From Palsa-506 sp963836355 (GTDB lineage Bacteria; Actinomycetota; Actinomycetes; Streptosporangiales; Streptosporangiaceae), in assembly GCA_963836355.1 (NCBI GenBank), contig CAWIJO010000009.1, positions 1-64,000 on the forward strand: a stretch of DNA of 64,000 bases. Direction: 5' to 3'. Below, piece after piece: positions 16,204 through 24,867 of the stretch; positions within the stretch are counted from its first letter, which is position 1, and each line of letters begins with the position of its first letter. Below the pieces are notes generated by a model. That model was given only the letters and a program-made list of their open reading frames with translations. It was not told the origin of the DNA and ran no database searches. The position numbers and the translations under genes are program-made.

Positions 16204-16880
16204 GGCGCGCCGCCGGCGCTTCTTCCTGGACGGCAAGCGATCTTGACCGCCCTCTGACGTTATCTCAGCAGGCTGCCGAAAATGGCGCATCCCGTTTCCG
16301 GATCCCTATCTGCCGCTGTGCCGTGCTCACGGCCGATGGCGAGGCATTCAGCAACCACGAGGTTAACCCGCTGTACACGCTGAGGATCTTGCCCAGCACA
16401 GCGTCAGCTGACCCTACGCGTTCACTCGCAGACGAGTCCTCAGGACATCCGCATTGGCCGCCGAGCGAGCGTGACGCTGGCTACGGACGATCCTGTCGAG
16501 GGCGGGGGTGCGTCGGACTCGCTGTGTGATCGGCTTCTGATTGAGCGAGGTACACATTCCTGCCGCAAGGTTCAGTCCGGCGTGTATCGGGCGACAACGA
16601 AACTGGTCGTTCTGCGCGCGACCACGCGCGTGACCGCGAAGCTGTCGGTCGCTCCTACTCGGCGTTATGCGTGCTTACGAGCGTTCAACGCCCACGAAAT
16701 TGCTCACGCCGTGTAGCGGACAGGGTGACACCCCGATGCCGCCGCCGGCAGCTCGCGATGGCCCAAGCCTGGCCATGCGTCCGGCCGAGATCGAGATGCC
16801 GATCCGTACCAGTCTTCCGCGCAACGTGCCGCACTCCGGGGTCCCATCCCGCCAACGAGCGGCCAACAAATGATCAGAAA
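16204..16880. other. About 680 bp without a recognisable gene
   Basis: Short frames on both strands have no ribosome sites or recognisable domains. This would be the original chromosomal DNA downstream of the initiator tRNA gene before the AICE integrated. Nothing else is visible. Confidence 0.45.
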
Positions 16881-16908
16881 GGCCCGACTGCCTGCTGGCA
16901 ATCGGGCC
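16881..16908 (-). terminator. Rho-independent-type terminator downstream of the tRNA remnant
   Basis: On the minus strand GGCCCGATTGCC - AGCA - GGCAGTCGGGCC forms a 12-bp stem with one mismatch, followed by TTTCT. It lies just beyond the 3' fragment of the tRNA, so it is probably the original terminator of the initiator tRNA gene. Confidence 0.65.
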
Positions 16909-16924
16909 CCTGACCTGCATTTCC

Positions 16925-16971
16925 TGGTAGCGGGGGCGGGATTTGAACCCGCGACCTCTGGGTTATGAGCC
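16925..16971 (-). repeat. attachment site: duplicated 3' part of the initiator tRNA gene
   Basis: 47 bp identical to 21467-21513, starting with TGG (complement of CCA) and running through the T arm, variable loop and anticodon loop of tRNA-fMet. Homology stops inside the anticodon arm. This is the distant att site of the integrated element. Confidence 0.92.
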
Positions 16972-17025
16972 AAGTCCGGCCCTGTTCAACCCCGTCCGGC
17001 ATTGACCGTAAGCGTGCGGCAGTCT

Positions 17026-17538
17026 TCAGCGTCGCCGTCTGCGTGCCCGGCGGGAGGCGTCGATCATCGATGCGAACTGGGGCGGCTCGATGATCGGACG
17101 GCCTCGCCAGGGCGACATGCTGGTGAGGTCCGCGTCGGCGGAAACGATCAGGAACGCGCCCACTGCGGAGGCGAGGTCCAGGATCCGGTTGTCCTCCCAG
17201 TCTGGGCAGTCCCCGACCGTCTGCGGCGGGTCGGTGATGCCGCCGCCTGACGCCTCCGCCATCTCGGCCAGCGCCCGCAGGTACTCATCGACCTCGTCCT
17301 CCGGGGTCTTCAGGACCGTGGCCAGCACCCGGCCGGTGTTGGCCAGGATGTGCGGCGAGAGCCACAGCGCGAACTCCGCCGCGTCGTTGACGACGCCCAG
17401 GCAGTCCGCACTCGGGTTCCCAGACGTCGGCGGCGGCGACGGCCAGCTCCGGAATGGCGACTCCCCCACGGCAACCGCGAGCACGAGCACGTTCACGTCG
17501 AACACGACCGGCACCGCTACCGGCCCCGGCGCGCTCAC
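17026..17538 (-). CDS. PIN-domain ribonuclease toxin (VapC-like)
   Basis: 170 aa. PIN residues: Asp in VPVVFDVNVLVLA near the N-terminus, acidic CPDWEDNRILDLASAVG in the middle, and SADADLTSM with GRPIIEPPQF near the end, typical of VapC-type toxins. The GTG start at 17538 shares one base with the TAG stop of the antitoxin gene upstream, so the two are translationally coupled. The Arg-rich C-terminus (RRARRRRR) is a little unusual. Likely cleaves tRNA or mRNA when not bound by its antitoxin; carried as cargo next to the att site of the AICE, where it could stabilise the element. Confidence 0.85.
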   Translation of the reverse strand: MSAPGPVAVPVVFDVNVLVLAVAVGESPFRSWPSPPPTSGNPSADCLGVVNDAAEFALWLSPHILANTGRVLATVLKTPEDEVDEYLRALAEMAEASGGGITDPPQTVGDCPDWEDNRILDLASAVGAFLIVSADADLTSMSPWRGRPIIEPPQFASMIDASRRARRRRR

Positions 17539-17795
17539 TAGTCTGGCGTCCCGCTCTTGTAGGCCCGGCGGATGTCCGCGAGCAGCGACTCATAATCCTG
17601 GCCGGCCGCCACGGCGCGCTCGGCGTTACGGGCCTGCAGTTCACGCAGCCGCTCCGCGCGGGCTAGTGACTCCATCACCGGCAGCGTCGCCCGCAGGTAT
17701 GCCGACCGGTTCCCGTGGCCGAAATGGTCCACCAGGCGTGCCAGCCGCTCCTGGTCCTCATCCGCCACAGCGAACCCGACAGTCGAAGTAGACAT
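17538..17795 (-). CDS. Antitoxin partner of the PIN toxin
   Basis: 85 aa. The ATG at 17795 begins MSTSTVGFAVADEDQERL, followed by ARLVDHFGHGNRSAYLRATL, a ribbon-helix-helix or similar DNA-binding N-terminal domain, and a charged helical C-terminal half (ERLRELQARNAERAVAAGQD) that would wrap the toxin. Position directly upstream of a coupled PIN gene is the main evidence. Expected to repress its own promoter, which would lie between 17796 and about 17850. Confidence 0.78.
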   Translation of the reverse strand: MSTSTVGFAVADEDQERLARLVDHFGHGNRSAYLRATLPVMESLARAERLRELQARNAERAVAAGQDYESLLADIRRAYKSGTPD

Positions 17796-17969
17796 GCGTT
17801 CATTGTACTCCGATTGCATCTGAGGATGCGATCCACGGTACTCAGCTGAAGCGGTTCGGCGATCCGGTGTCCGGTGGAGCCGAACCGGCGCCCGGGGGGC
17901 TGGCGTGCCGCTCCCGTAACCTTGGGAGCACTGCCGAGGCTCCCGTCGCGGACAGGGCCACGAGGTCAG

Positions 17970-18371
17970 GTATCTGTTTCGGTGCATCTGGACGCGGCGC
18001 TGGCGACCCTGACCACCCAGGGCCGGGCCGTGGGGTACTGCGTGGTGGCCGCGCTGCAGGACCCCCGCAAGGAAGTGCTCAACATCCGGAACCTGTTCCC
18101 GGACAAGATCGCGCTACGCCTCGACGAGCCGTCCCAGGCCGACCTGGTGCTCGGCGACGGCGCCCGCGACCGCGGCGCGCTGTGCGACCAGATATCCAGC
18201 GACCCCGCCACCGGAGCGGGCGTCGGGTTCATCCGGCTCGAAGCCGACCCCGACCCGGTACGCGTCCGCGCCGCGTATGTCTCCGACGAGGACATCCGCG
18301 CCATGACCGGCGCCCGCACGACCGGGCTACCGGCCCAGGCTCCCGCGCCGGCCACCGGCCAGGCCACGTGA
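17970..18371 (+). pseudogene. C-terminal remnant of an AICE FtsK/SpoIIIE-like transfer protein
   Basis: The frame contains GRAVGYCVVAALQDPRKEVLN, IRNLFPDKIALRLDEPSQAD and LVLGDGARDRGALCDQIS, which correspond to the C-terminal part of TraSA/TraB-type pumps that move double-stranded DNA between mycelia. Everything upstream, including the Walker motifs, is missing: sequence before about 17970 in this frame is unrelated. The stop overlaps the GTG of the zinc-ribbon gene. Loss of the pump explains why the element can no longer transfer. Confidence 0.85.
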
Positions 18372-18562
18372 TCACCGGATGGCTGTCCCCCGAGGACTGC
18401 CCCGACTGCGGCGGCCCTCTGCTGGACACCAGCACCGGCCCGGAACTGCTCATCCTGGCCTGCCCCGGCTGCGGCCACGCCGTCACCTGGCACGCCACCG
18501 ACCCCGACAACATCACCGGCGACAACGACCCGACCGGCACCGACCCCCAGGAGGCCGAATGA
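18368..18562 (+). CDS. Small zinc-ribbon protein of the AICE
   Basis: 64 aa starting at GTG 18368 (GTGA overlap with the Tra remnant). Two Cys pairs, EDCPDCGGPL and ILACPGCGHAVTW, make a compact treble-clef or zinc-ribbon; the rest is acidic (DPDNITGDNDPTGTDPQ). No function is known to me; its conserved position between tra and repSA in such elements suggests a role in replication or transfer. The stop overlaps the RepSA ATG as ATGA. Confidence 0.8.
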   Translation: MITGWLSPEDCPDCGGPLLDTSTGPELLILACPGCGHAVTWHATDPDNITGDNDPTGTDPQEAE

Positions 18563-20147
18563 CCCCACCCGCCACCAGGGCACAGCGGCTGGCCATGCCG
18601 CTGGCCCGCGATGTGGTCCGCGACCTGGCCGCCGAGCACGGCAGCTGCATCCGGCCCGTCCAGCTCCGCCGCACCGACCTGCAAACCGGCCACATCGAGC
18701 AAGTGCTCGTCCCCTGCGGCCACACCCTCGCCACCGTCTGCCCATCCTGCGCCGAGCGGGCCAGGACGCTGCGGGCCGCTCAATGCCGTGAAGGCTGGCA
18801 CCTGGACGCCGAGCCCGTCATCACCGCCGACCCGGCCGACGACGAGCAGCGGAGGGGTCGAGCACCGCGCCAAGACCCAGCAGCACCGCGACCAGGCCGA
18901 CACCGCCGGACAGGACACGGGCGACCTGGACGAGCTGTCCGCCGACCTGGACGAGGAAATCACCCGATCCGGGATGCGCGGCAACGTCCTGCCCGACCGC
19001 GGCGCCCGGCACCGATCAACCAGGCGCCGCCAGGACGCCCCGGACCTGCCCCGGCGGCCCATCCCCCCAGAACCATCGGCAAGACCTACACCGCGCCGGA
19101 CGGCACGACGTTCCGGCCGTCGATGTTCCTCACGCTGACGTGTGACAGTCGGTCCGGACGGCACACCGGCCAGCCCGGGCTTACGACTACCAGCGGGCGG
19201 CCCGTGACGCGCTGCACTTCGCCGCGCTGTTCGACCGGCTGATCCAGAACCTGCGCCGGTTCCTCGGCTACGACCTGCAGTACTTCGCCGCGGTCGAACC
19301 GCAAAAGCGCCTCGCCCCGCACGTGCACGTGGCGATCCGCGGCACCGTGTCCCGCGCCGAGCTGCGCCAGGTGCTCGCCGCGACCTACCACCAGGTCTGG
19401 TGGCCACCCGCCGACGACGTAAAGCACGACGACGCGCACTTGCCCGCCTGGCACGAGGCCACCGGCCAGTACCTCGACCCGGCAACCGGCGAGTTCCTGC
19501 CGACCTGGGACGAGGCACTCGACGCCATCGGCGACCAGGACGAGCCGCTGCACGTGGCCCGGTTCGGGCCGAAGTTCGACGCTCAGGGCGTGCTCGCCGG
19601 ATCGCGGGACTCGGCCCGGTGCATCGGGTACCTGACGAAGTACCTGACCAAGCATGTCGCCGACTGCCACCAGGCGCAGACCGATGCCCAGGCCGCGCAT
19701 GCCGGGCGGCTGGCTGACGCGCTGCGGTACGAGCCGTGCTCGCCGACCTGCGCGAACTGGCTCCGCTACGGCGTCCAGCCGAAGAACCAGCGCGAGGGCA
19801 TGCGGCCCGGCCGGTGCACCGGCAAGGCACACCGCCGCGAGTACCTCGGCTACGCCGGGCGCCGCGTTCTGGTCTCGCGCAAGTGGTCCGGCAAGACCCT
19901 CGCCGACCACCGCGCCGACCGCCGCAACTGGCTGATGGCCACCCTCGGACTTCCGGCAACCGACCCATCCCGTTACACCTGGGCGCCCGTCACCCCCGGC
20001 GACCCTGACCACATGCCACCCGCCCAGCGGCTGCTGCACGTTCTCGCCGACCGCCAGAAATGGCACGCCGCGCTCACCGAAGCCCGCGCCAGAGCCAGCG
20101 GCCAGGAAACCGGCCCAGATCTTCCGGCAACCGGGAGGGCCGCATGA
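18559..20147 (+). pseudogene. RepSA-like replication initiator, frameshifted
   Basis: Rolling-circle initiator of pSAM2-type elements. The ATG at 18559 overlaps the preceding stop; GGAGG lies 5 bases upstream. The N-terminus has the Cys pattern LVPCGHTLATVCPSCAERA. The frame then shifts near 18855 (continuing GQDTGDLDELSADLDEEITR), near 19065 where a C seems lost from a run (PRRPI then TIGKTYTAPDGTTFRP), and again near 19150-19185, after which the long C-terminal part is open: LHFAALFDRLIQNLRRFLGY, APHVHVAIRGTVS (HxH metal motif), CIGYLTKYLTK (Tyr nucleophile motif), and LGYAGRRVLVSRKWSGKTLA. As written no functional initiator is made. Confidence 0.9.
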
Positions 20148-20365
20148 CCAGCCCCGTAGGTGAGCCTCGCCCTGCCGACTCGTTGGCGGGTCGCCCGCTG
20201 CTCATCTCGGTCCCGAAGGCGGCCGAGCTGCTCGGCATCAGCCGTGCTGCTGCCTACCGCCATGCCAGCGCCGGAGACCTGCCGTGCAAGCGGCTCGGTC
20301 GGCGGCTGTACGTCATCACCGCTCGGTTGCGTGAATTCATCGATACGGAGGTACCGGCCGCATGA
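20144..20365 (+). CDS. xis: Xis-like excisionase (MerR/AlpA-type helix-turn-helix)
   Basis: 73 aa. ATG 20144 overlaps the RepSA stop and its own stop overlaps the Int start (both ATGA). The winged helix-turn-helix LLISVPKAAELLGISRAAAY followed by GDLPCKRLGRRLYVITARLR is the usual short excisionase of pSAM2-like elements. It bends attachment-site DNA to direct Int to excision. The gene looks intact although its partner is not. Confidence 0.92.
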   Translation: MTSPVGEPRPADSLAGRPLLISVPKAAELLGISRAAAYRHASAGDLPCKRLGRRLYVITARLREFIDTEVPAA

Positions 20366-21376
20366 AAGGCCATGTGTACAAGCGCGGGCGCGCCTGGTCC
20401 TACATCTTCGATATCGACCCGGATCCGCTCACCGGCAAACGTCGGCAGGCCAACGGAAGCGGATTCGCGACCGAGAAAGCCGCCTGGAAGGCATGCCGGA
20501 CGGCGCTCAAGGAGTACGAGGACGGCCGACGAGTCAAGCCCTCCAAGCGGACGGTGGAAGACGCGCTCAACGACTGGCTGACCCGCATCCGGCATTCGGT
20601 CAAGCCGTCGATGTGGCAGAACTGGCGCAACTACGCGGACTACTACGTGATCTCGCACATTGGCCAGCGCAAGGTCCAGGAGATCGACGGTGCGGTGCTC
20701 GATGCTCTATATGCCCGGCTGCTGGCCGAGGGTCGTCGCAAGACCGACAAGAACTCCCTGATGTACGACTACTGGCTGGCCAACCCGGATGCCAGGGCCG
20801 CCGATCTGGTCAAGTCCTGTGGCGTGACGATCTACGCGGCCCGTGCTGCGCTCCCCCGGTTCCGGCGCGGCCGGAAACCACAGGGCCAGGGCCAAGGACT
20901 GGCGCCTAAGACAGTGGTCAACGTGCACCGCATCCTGCATCGCGCCTGGGCGGACTTCGAGGCCTGGAAGTGGGTGCACCGTGACGCCGCCAAGGACGCT
21001 CACCCGCCGACCGTGCCCCGGCAGGGCCGCACGGTCTGGACCGTCGCGCAGCTCCGCGCCTTGCTCGGTTACTCCCGGCCCGACCGGTTCTATCCGCTGT
21101 GGGTGCTGGAGGCGACATCGGGCATGCGGCGGTGCGAGCTGGCCGGGGCACACCGCGACGGGCTCGACCTGATGGCCGGGACGCTCTCGATCGAAGGCGC
21201 TGAGCGTGCGGCTCGGCCACGCTGACGTAGCGTTCACCATGAAGCAATACGTCCGGGCCGGCCTGGAGGCCGACCGCCAAGTAGCCCAGACGCTCGCCGA
21301 GCTGATCGTCGGCGGCGCGCTCGCCTCGGTTCTGGTCGGCCCGGCAGGCATGGGCGACGTGCCAGGCCAAGCGTGA
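20362..21376 (+). pseudogene. int: AICE tyrosine integrase with internal catalytic deletion
   Basis: Starts at ATG 20362 with MKGHVYKRGRAWSYIFD (AP2-like arm-binding domain), then the core-binding domain and the first catalytic arginine in LEATSGMRRCELAGAHRDG. After LMAGTLSIEGA the normal 80-100 residues containing the HxxR box are missing; the frame changes at about 21200 and the C-terminus resumes with VRLGHADVAFTMKQYVRAGLE, which holds the last His and the Tyr nucleophile, ending at 21376. The deletion plus frameshift must inactivate the enzyme, fixing the element in place. Confidence 0.92.
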
Positions 21377-21432
21377 CCATCGGGTGTCCATCGGGAGTTG
21401 GTTTACAAATCCGTTTACAAACAGCATGCCGA

Positions 21433-21460
21433 AGGCCCCTCCCGAAATCGGAAAGGGCCT
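21433..21460 (-). terminator. Terminator downstream of tRNA-fMet (element-derived)
   Basis: Minus strand AGGCCCTTTCCG - ATTT - CGGGAGGGGCCT, a 12-bp stem with two mismatches, 7 bases beyond the encoded CCA. It would stop tRNA transcription, replacing the original terminator now left at 16881-16908. It also lies at the end of the int gene. Confidence 0.55.
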
Positions 21461-21466
21461 CTGACC

Positions 21467-21543
21467 TGGTAGCGGGGGCGGGATTTGAACCCGCGACCTC
21501 TGGGTTATGAGCCCAGCGAGCTACCGAACTGCTCCACCCCGCG
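21467..21543 (-). tRNA. Initiator tRNA-Met (CAT)
   Basis: 77 bases with encoded CCA. Acceptor strands CGCGGGG and CCCCGCU leave position 1-72 (C-U) unpaired, and the anticodon stem has three consecutive G-C pairs (GGGCTCATAACCC), both marks of an initiator tRNA. The T arm is GGTTCAAATCC. The 3' 47 bases are duplicated at 16925-16971, so this copy is a hybrid: 5' part chromosomal, 3' part supplied by the AICE. Confidence 0.95.
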
Positions 21544-21738
21544 TCGCTGTGGCTTAACTTTAGGGGCCCACGCGGCCGTAGGCAAATCGCCGGCCGGCGC
21601 GCGTGAAATTCCGCGATCAGCCCGCCGCAGCCGCCGCAGCCGCTGGCAGCCGCAAGAGTTGCCTACAGCGCCGCAGTTGATGCCGCAGTTGATCCGGCCC
21701 TCGGTGGTCGCGGCTGACTTGCGGCCTGGCGAGCCGCC

Positions 21739-24696
21739 TCAGGCACCGACCGATGGCGACGTGGGCGCGGCCAGCCAGATCACGAAGTGCAGCGGCCAAC
21801 GCACGGTCGGCGGCTGCGTCAGCTCATGCGAGTCCTGCGTGGTCTGCAGGTCGAGCGCCTTTACCGCATCCGGGCCATAGCGCGCCAACTCTGCCCGGCG
21901 GCCGGCCAGCAGCACGGGCCGCCGCCCGGCGGCGGCGATCCCGGTCAGTACACCCTGTACATTCGCCGCGGCGGCGTCTGACATCCAGCCGACCGGGACG
22001 CCGCACATTCCCCGGATCACCTGCGTGAACTGCTGGGCGACGGGCCGGTCGATGATCACTACGGAGGCACCGCCGCCGATCGCCGCGCACAGTTCGCGCA
22101 CGGCGGCATCCTCCCCCGTGCCGGTCCGCTTCAGCGCAAGCCCGTCGGCAGCCGGCTGCAGCGAACCCGACTTCCCCGAGTGAGTCAGCCCCACTCCGAA
22201 CGTCGTCACCACGGTCGGGACAAGCAGCGCCGCCACACAGCATGCCCCGGCTAGCGACCACGCGGCCACCCCGGCGCCGCGGTCCCTGGCCCGGCCGATC
22301 AGCCACGCCGACGCCCAGATCGCACAAAGGATCAGGCCGGGCAGCACTACTGGCACCAGCCGACGGCTTGCCCACGGCTGGTCGGGCACCGTGCCGGGAC
22401 GCCACAAAACGACAGCAATCCCCCATCCGATGATCAGCAGCGGCAATGCCCAGTTGCGTACTGCCCCGGTTGCGTCCCGCCAGGTCAGCAGCGCGCGGAC
22501 GGCCCGGCGCGTGAGCAGCGCCAGGCCGAGGCCGCCGAGCAGCACCGTGGGCGCGCCGATATACCAGATGACCCAGTAGAGGGTGTCTTCGGCGTACAGC
22601 CTGGTCGGATCCAACGGCAGGTGCTGCAGCCGCTGCAGCCCGGCGACGAAGGCAGCCGTAGCCGGGTTCGGGTGCCCGTGCACCGTCTGCGCGTACGGGC
22701 GGATCGCGAGGCCGGCCAGCGCCGCGGCGCACGCGAGGCCGGCCACCCCGGGCAGCCACCGCAGCGGCCGCCTGGCTGCGATCTTCCGCAGCCCGCGACG
22801 CACCCTGGCCACGCGCAGCACCAGCACCCCGACAGCGGTGAGCACGGCCAGCGCCGCCGCGGCGAGCCCGACCAGCTGCAGCGGCCGGGCGATGGTGTCC
22901 ATATACGGGCGCGACTCCAGGTACCCGTCGGCAAGGCCATAGCCGACACCGACTATCAGACCCACGTTAAACGGGATCAGCTGTGCCCGTCGGCCTGCTG
23001 CCAGCAGGCCGACGAACGGAATCAACGGAAGCAGATATAGCAGCCCGTCCGCTTGCGCGAGAACGACCAGCCCGAGCGCCAGTCCGGCCAGCGCCGCCAG
23101 CGCGCGGGCAGGCGTGAGCCAGCGGGCCAGTCCCCGCGGAGTCGCTGCCGCGTCGTTGCCGCCGCTAGCGCGCTCCACCGTGCACGAATCGATCAGCAGG
23201 CTGAGACCGCCGATCAGCAGCACCTGCATCAGCGGCTCGCTGAACGCGGACCTGCTCGTGTATTGCTCAGGCAAGGTGAACGCGAGCACGAGCGCTCCGG
23301 CGGGAGCCCATTGCGGACCGGCCAGCCGGCCGACCAGACCGCCGAAGCTGAGCACGGCGAGTGCACCGAGGATCGGGCTGATCGCCGTGGCGGCGGCCAG
23401 CCCGTGAATCCAGAATCCGCCCGCGACGAGCATGGGCAGGCCGGACACCGACGTCGGCGCAACCCCGCTGCCATCCGGGAAGAAGCCGATGCTGGAGAAC
23501 GAGAGCCCTGCATGCGGGCCGCCGAATGCCGCCAGTGATCGCGGGATGGCCAGCGATCCGTGCTGCGCGATCCAGTAGCCCGCCTGCAGGTAGGCGCCAG
23601 GATCACGACGGACGATGACAGACGGCGAGTTGACGGCCAGCTGCCAGGCGGCGAAGCCGCCGGCGGCGATCACTGTTCCGGCCAGTCCCCACCGGGCCGT
23701 CCACCGGCCATGACGGCCGGGCCCTGGAAGATCCTGGGGCCAGCGGGCGGGCACCCGACCGAGCCCGTTGACAACGAGCAGCACGGCAAGCGGAACGCAG
23801 ATCAGCAGCATCGCCGCAGGCACGAAGGAGCCGCCAAGCAGGAGCGGCAGGCCGGGTATGAACCACGCCATCACCAGGAGCGCGGGCAGTGTGGTGAGCC
23901 GGGCGAACGCGGTGCCGCCCGCTGGCAGGCGCACGCTCGCAGTGGCGCGGCGGAGACGGCGGCTCATGATCGCGACGCCGGGGCTAGCTGCCTTCAGCCA
24001 GCCCGCCGTCCGGATCCCGGCGATCCTGCGCGCCTTCCCCCCGTCCCCGTCGTTAGTCGCGCCGCCGCCGCTCGCCGTGTGCCCGTCTTTCGCGGCATGC
24101 CCGTCTTTCGCGGCGCCGTCCCCGGCTGCGTCTCCGCCTTCCTTAACGGCCTCGATTTCCCCCGTGTCCGCGCCGTCCCTGCCCTTCGCAGCGGCGATGT
24201 CCGCGGTGTCAGCGCTAGCGCCCGAGCGAGCCGTGCCCGCAGTGCGGGCCGTGTCCGTTATGACCGCGCTTTCTGCCGTAATGCCAGTGCGCTTGGGAAC
24301 GGCAACGTCCTCGGCAGCGAGGTCTTCAGGAGCGGCGCTGCCGCCGGCCGCGTTGCTGTCCCCGGCCGCGTTGCTGTCCCCGGCCGCGTTGCTGTCCCCG
24401 GCCGCGTTCCTGTCCTCGGTTGCAGTGCCGTTACCGGTAGCAGCGCTGGCCGCTGCGGTATCGCCGGCTTCGGAGCCCGTGCCCCGCTTCGCGGCTGCGC
24501 CTCGCCTGGCGGCCCGGCGTCGCCTCGGGGCGGCATTCCGCTTCGCCGCGGTAGCGTCGGCCGCCTCCCGGCCGTCACTCGAGGACCTGCCGTCCGCGTC
24601 GTCCGCAGCCGCGCCGTCGCCCGCAGCCGCAGCGCCGTCGCCAGCTGCGGCGCTATCAGCGGCGGAGCTGTCGGCCGGACGGTCTCCAGGGCGCAC
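21739..24696 (-). CDS. Large polytopic membrane protein, GT-C glycosyltransferase-like
   Basis: 985 aa. The first 230 residues are low complexity (Ala, Gly, Asp, Arg-rich) with four tandem NAAGDS-type repeats; the rest has at least ten membrane segments. After the second segment comes IVRRDPGAYLQAGYWIAQHG, matching the acidic first-loop motif of GT-C enzymes such as ArnT/PMT-like transferases that use polyprenyl-phosphate sugars. A soluble C-terminal domain (ALKRTGTGEDAAVRELCAAI, VVIIDRPVAQQF) follows the last segment. The GTG at 24696 has AGTAGG upstream. Divergent from the LCP gene. Probably adds sugars to a cell-envelope glycan outside the membrane. Confidence 0.8.
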   Translation of the reverse strand: MRPGDRPADSSAADSAAAGDGAAAAGDGAAADDADGRSSSDGREAADATAAKRNAAPRRRRAARRGAAAKRGTGSEAGDTAAASAATGNGTATEDRNAAGDSNAAGDSNAAGDSNAAGGSAAPEDLAAEDVAVPKRTGITAESAVITDTARTAGTARSGASADTADIAAAKGRDGADTGEIEAVKEGGDAAGDGAAKDGHAAKDGHTASGGGATNDGDGGKARRIAGIRTAGWLKAASPGVAIMSRRLRRATASVRLPAGGTAFARLTTLPALLVMAWFIPGLPLLLGGSFVPAAMLLICVPLAVLLVVNGLGRVPARWPQDLPGPGRHGRWTARWGLAGTVIAAGGFAAWQLAVNSPSVIVRRDPGAYLQAGYWIAQHGSLAIPRSLAAFGGPHAGLSFSSIGFFPDGSGVAPTSVSGLPMLVAGGFWIHGLAAATAISPILGALAVLSFGGLVGRLAGPQWAPAGALVLAFTLPEQYTSRSAFSEPLMQVLLIGGLSLLIDSCTVERASGGNDAAATPRGLARWLTPARALAALAGLALGLVVLAQADGLLYLLPLIPFVGLLAAGRRAQLIPFNVGLIVGVGYGLADGYLESRPYMDTIARPLQLVGLAAAALAVLTAVGVLVLRVARVRRGLRKIAARRPLRWLPGVAGLACAAALAGLAIRPYAQTVHGHPNPATAAFVAGLQRLQHLPLDPTRLYAEDTLYWVIWYIGAPTVLLGGLGLALLTRRAVRALLTWRDATGAVRNWALPLLIIGWGIAVVLWRPGTVPDQPWASRRLVPVVLPGLILCAIWASAWLIGRARDRGAGVAAWSLAGACCVAALLVPTVVTTFGVGLTHSGKSGSLQPAADGLALKRTGTGEDAAVRELCAAIGGGASVVIIDRPVAQQFTQVIRGMCGVPVGWMSDAAAANVQGVLTGIAAAGRRPVLLAGRRAELARYGPDAVKALDLQTTQDSHELTQPPTVRWPLHFVIWLAAPTSPSVGA

Positions 24697-24867
24697 GGAC
24701 CTACTTTAGATGGGGTGTGGCCACAGGTAACGCCGCCGAGTCCGCATGGACCGCATGTCATCAGTGATACGGCCGATTCATCCCGGTAGGACCGCATAAC
24801 ATTACCCAAACGGGTAGTGACAAAACTTACTCGCACCGCATAGCCAGCATGACTGCCCGGAGGAGCG

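Larger units (their letters stand above)
16925..21513 (+). mobile_element. Decayed AICE (pSAM2-type integrative element) in the initiator tRNA gene
   Basis: About 4.6 kb between the 47-bp direct repeats of the tRNA 3' region. Contents in order: PIN toxin and antitoxin (minus strand), C-terminal piece of an FtsK/Tra-like protein, zinc-ribbon protein, RepSA-like initiator, Xis, Int, attachment site. Tra-zinc ribbon-RepSA-Xis-Int are joined by GTGA/ATGA overlaps, the classic rep-xis-int block of pSAM2-like elements. Tra is truncated, RepSA has frameshifts and Int has a deletion, so the element is not mobile by itself. Confidence 0.9.

Noticed and set aside
16704..16973. Minus-strand protein beginning MAHNPEVAGSNPAPATRK
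   Set aside because: This is a translation of the tRNA 3' fragment and its surroundings, a frequent false annotation.
23768..24709. 313-codon plus-strand frame opposite the GT-C protein N-terminus
   Set aside because: It is the antisense shadow of the low-complexity Ala/Gly region; no ribosome site or domains.
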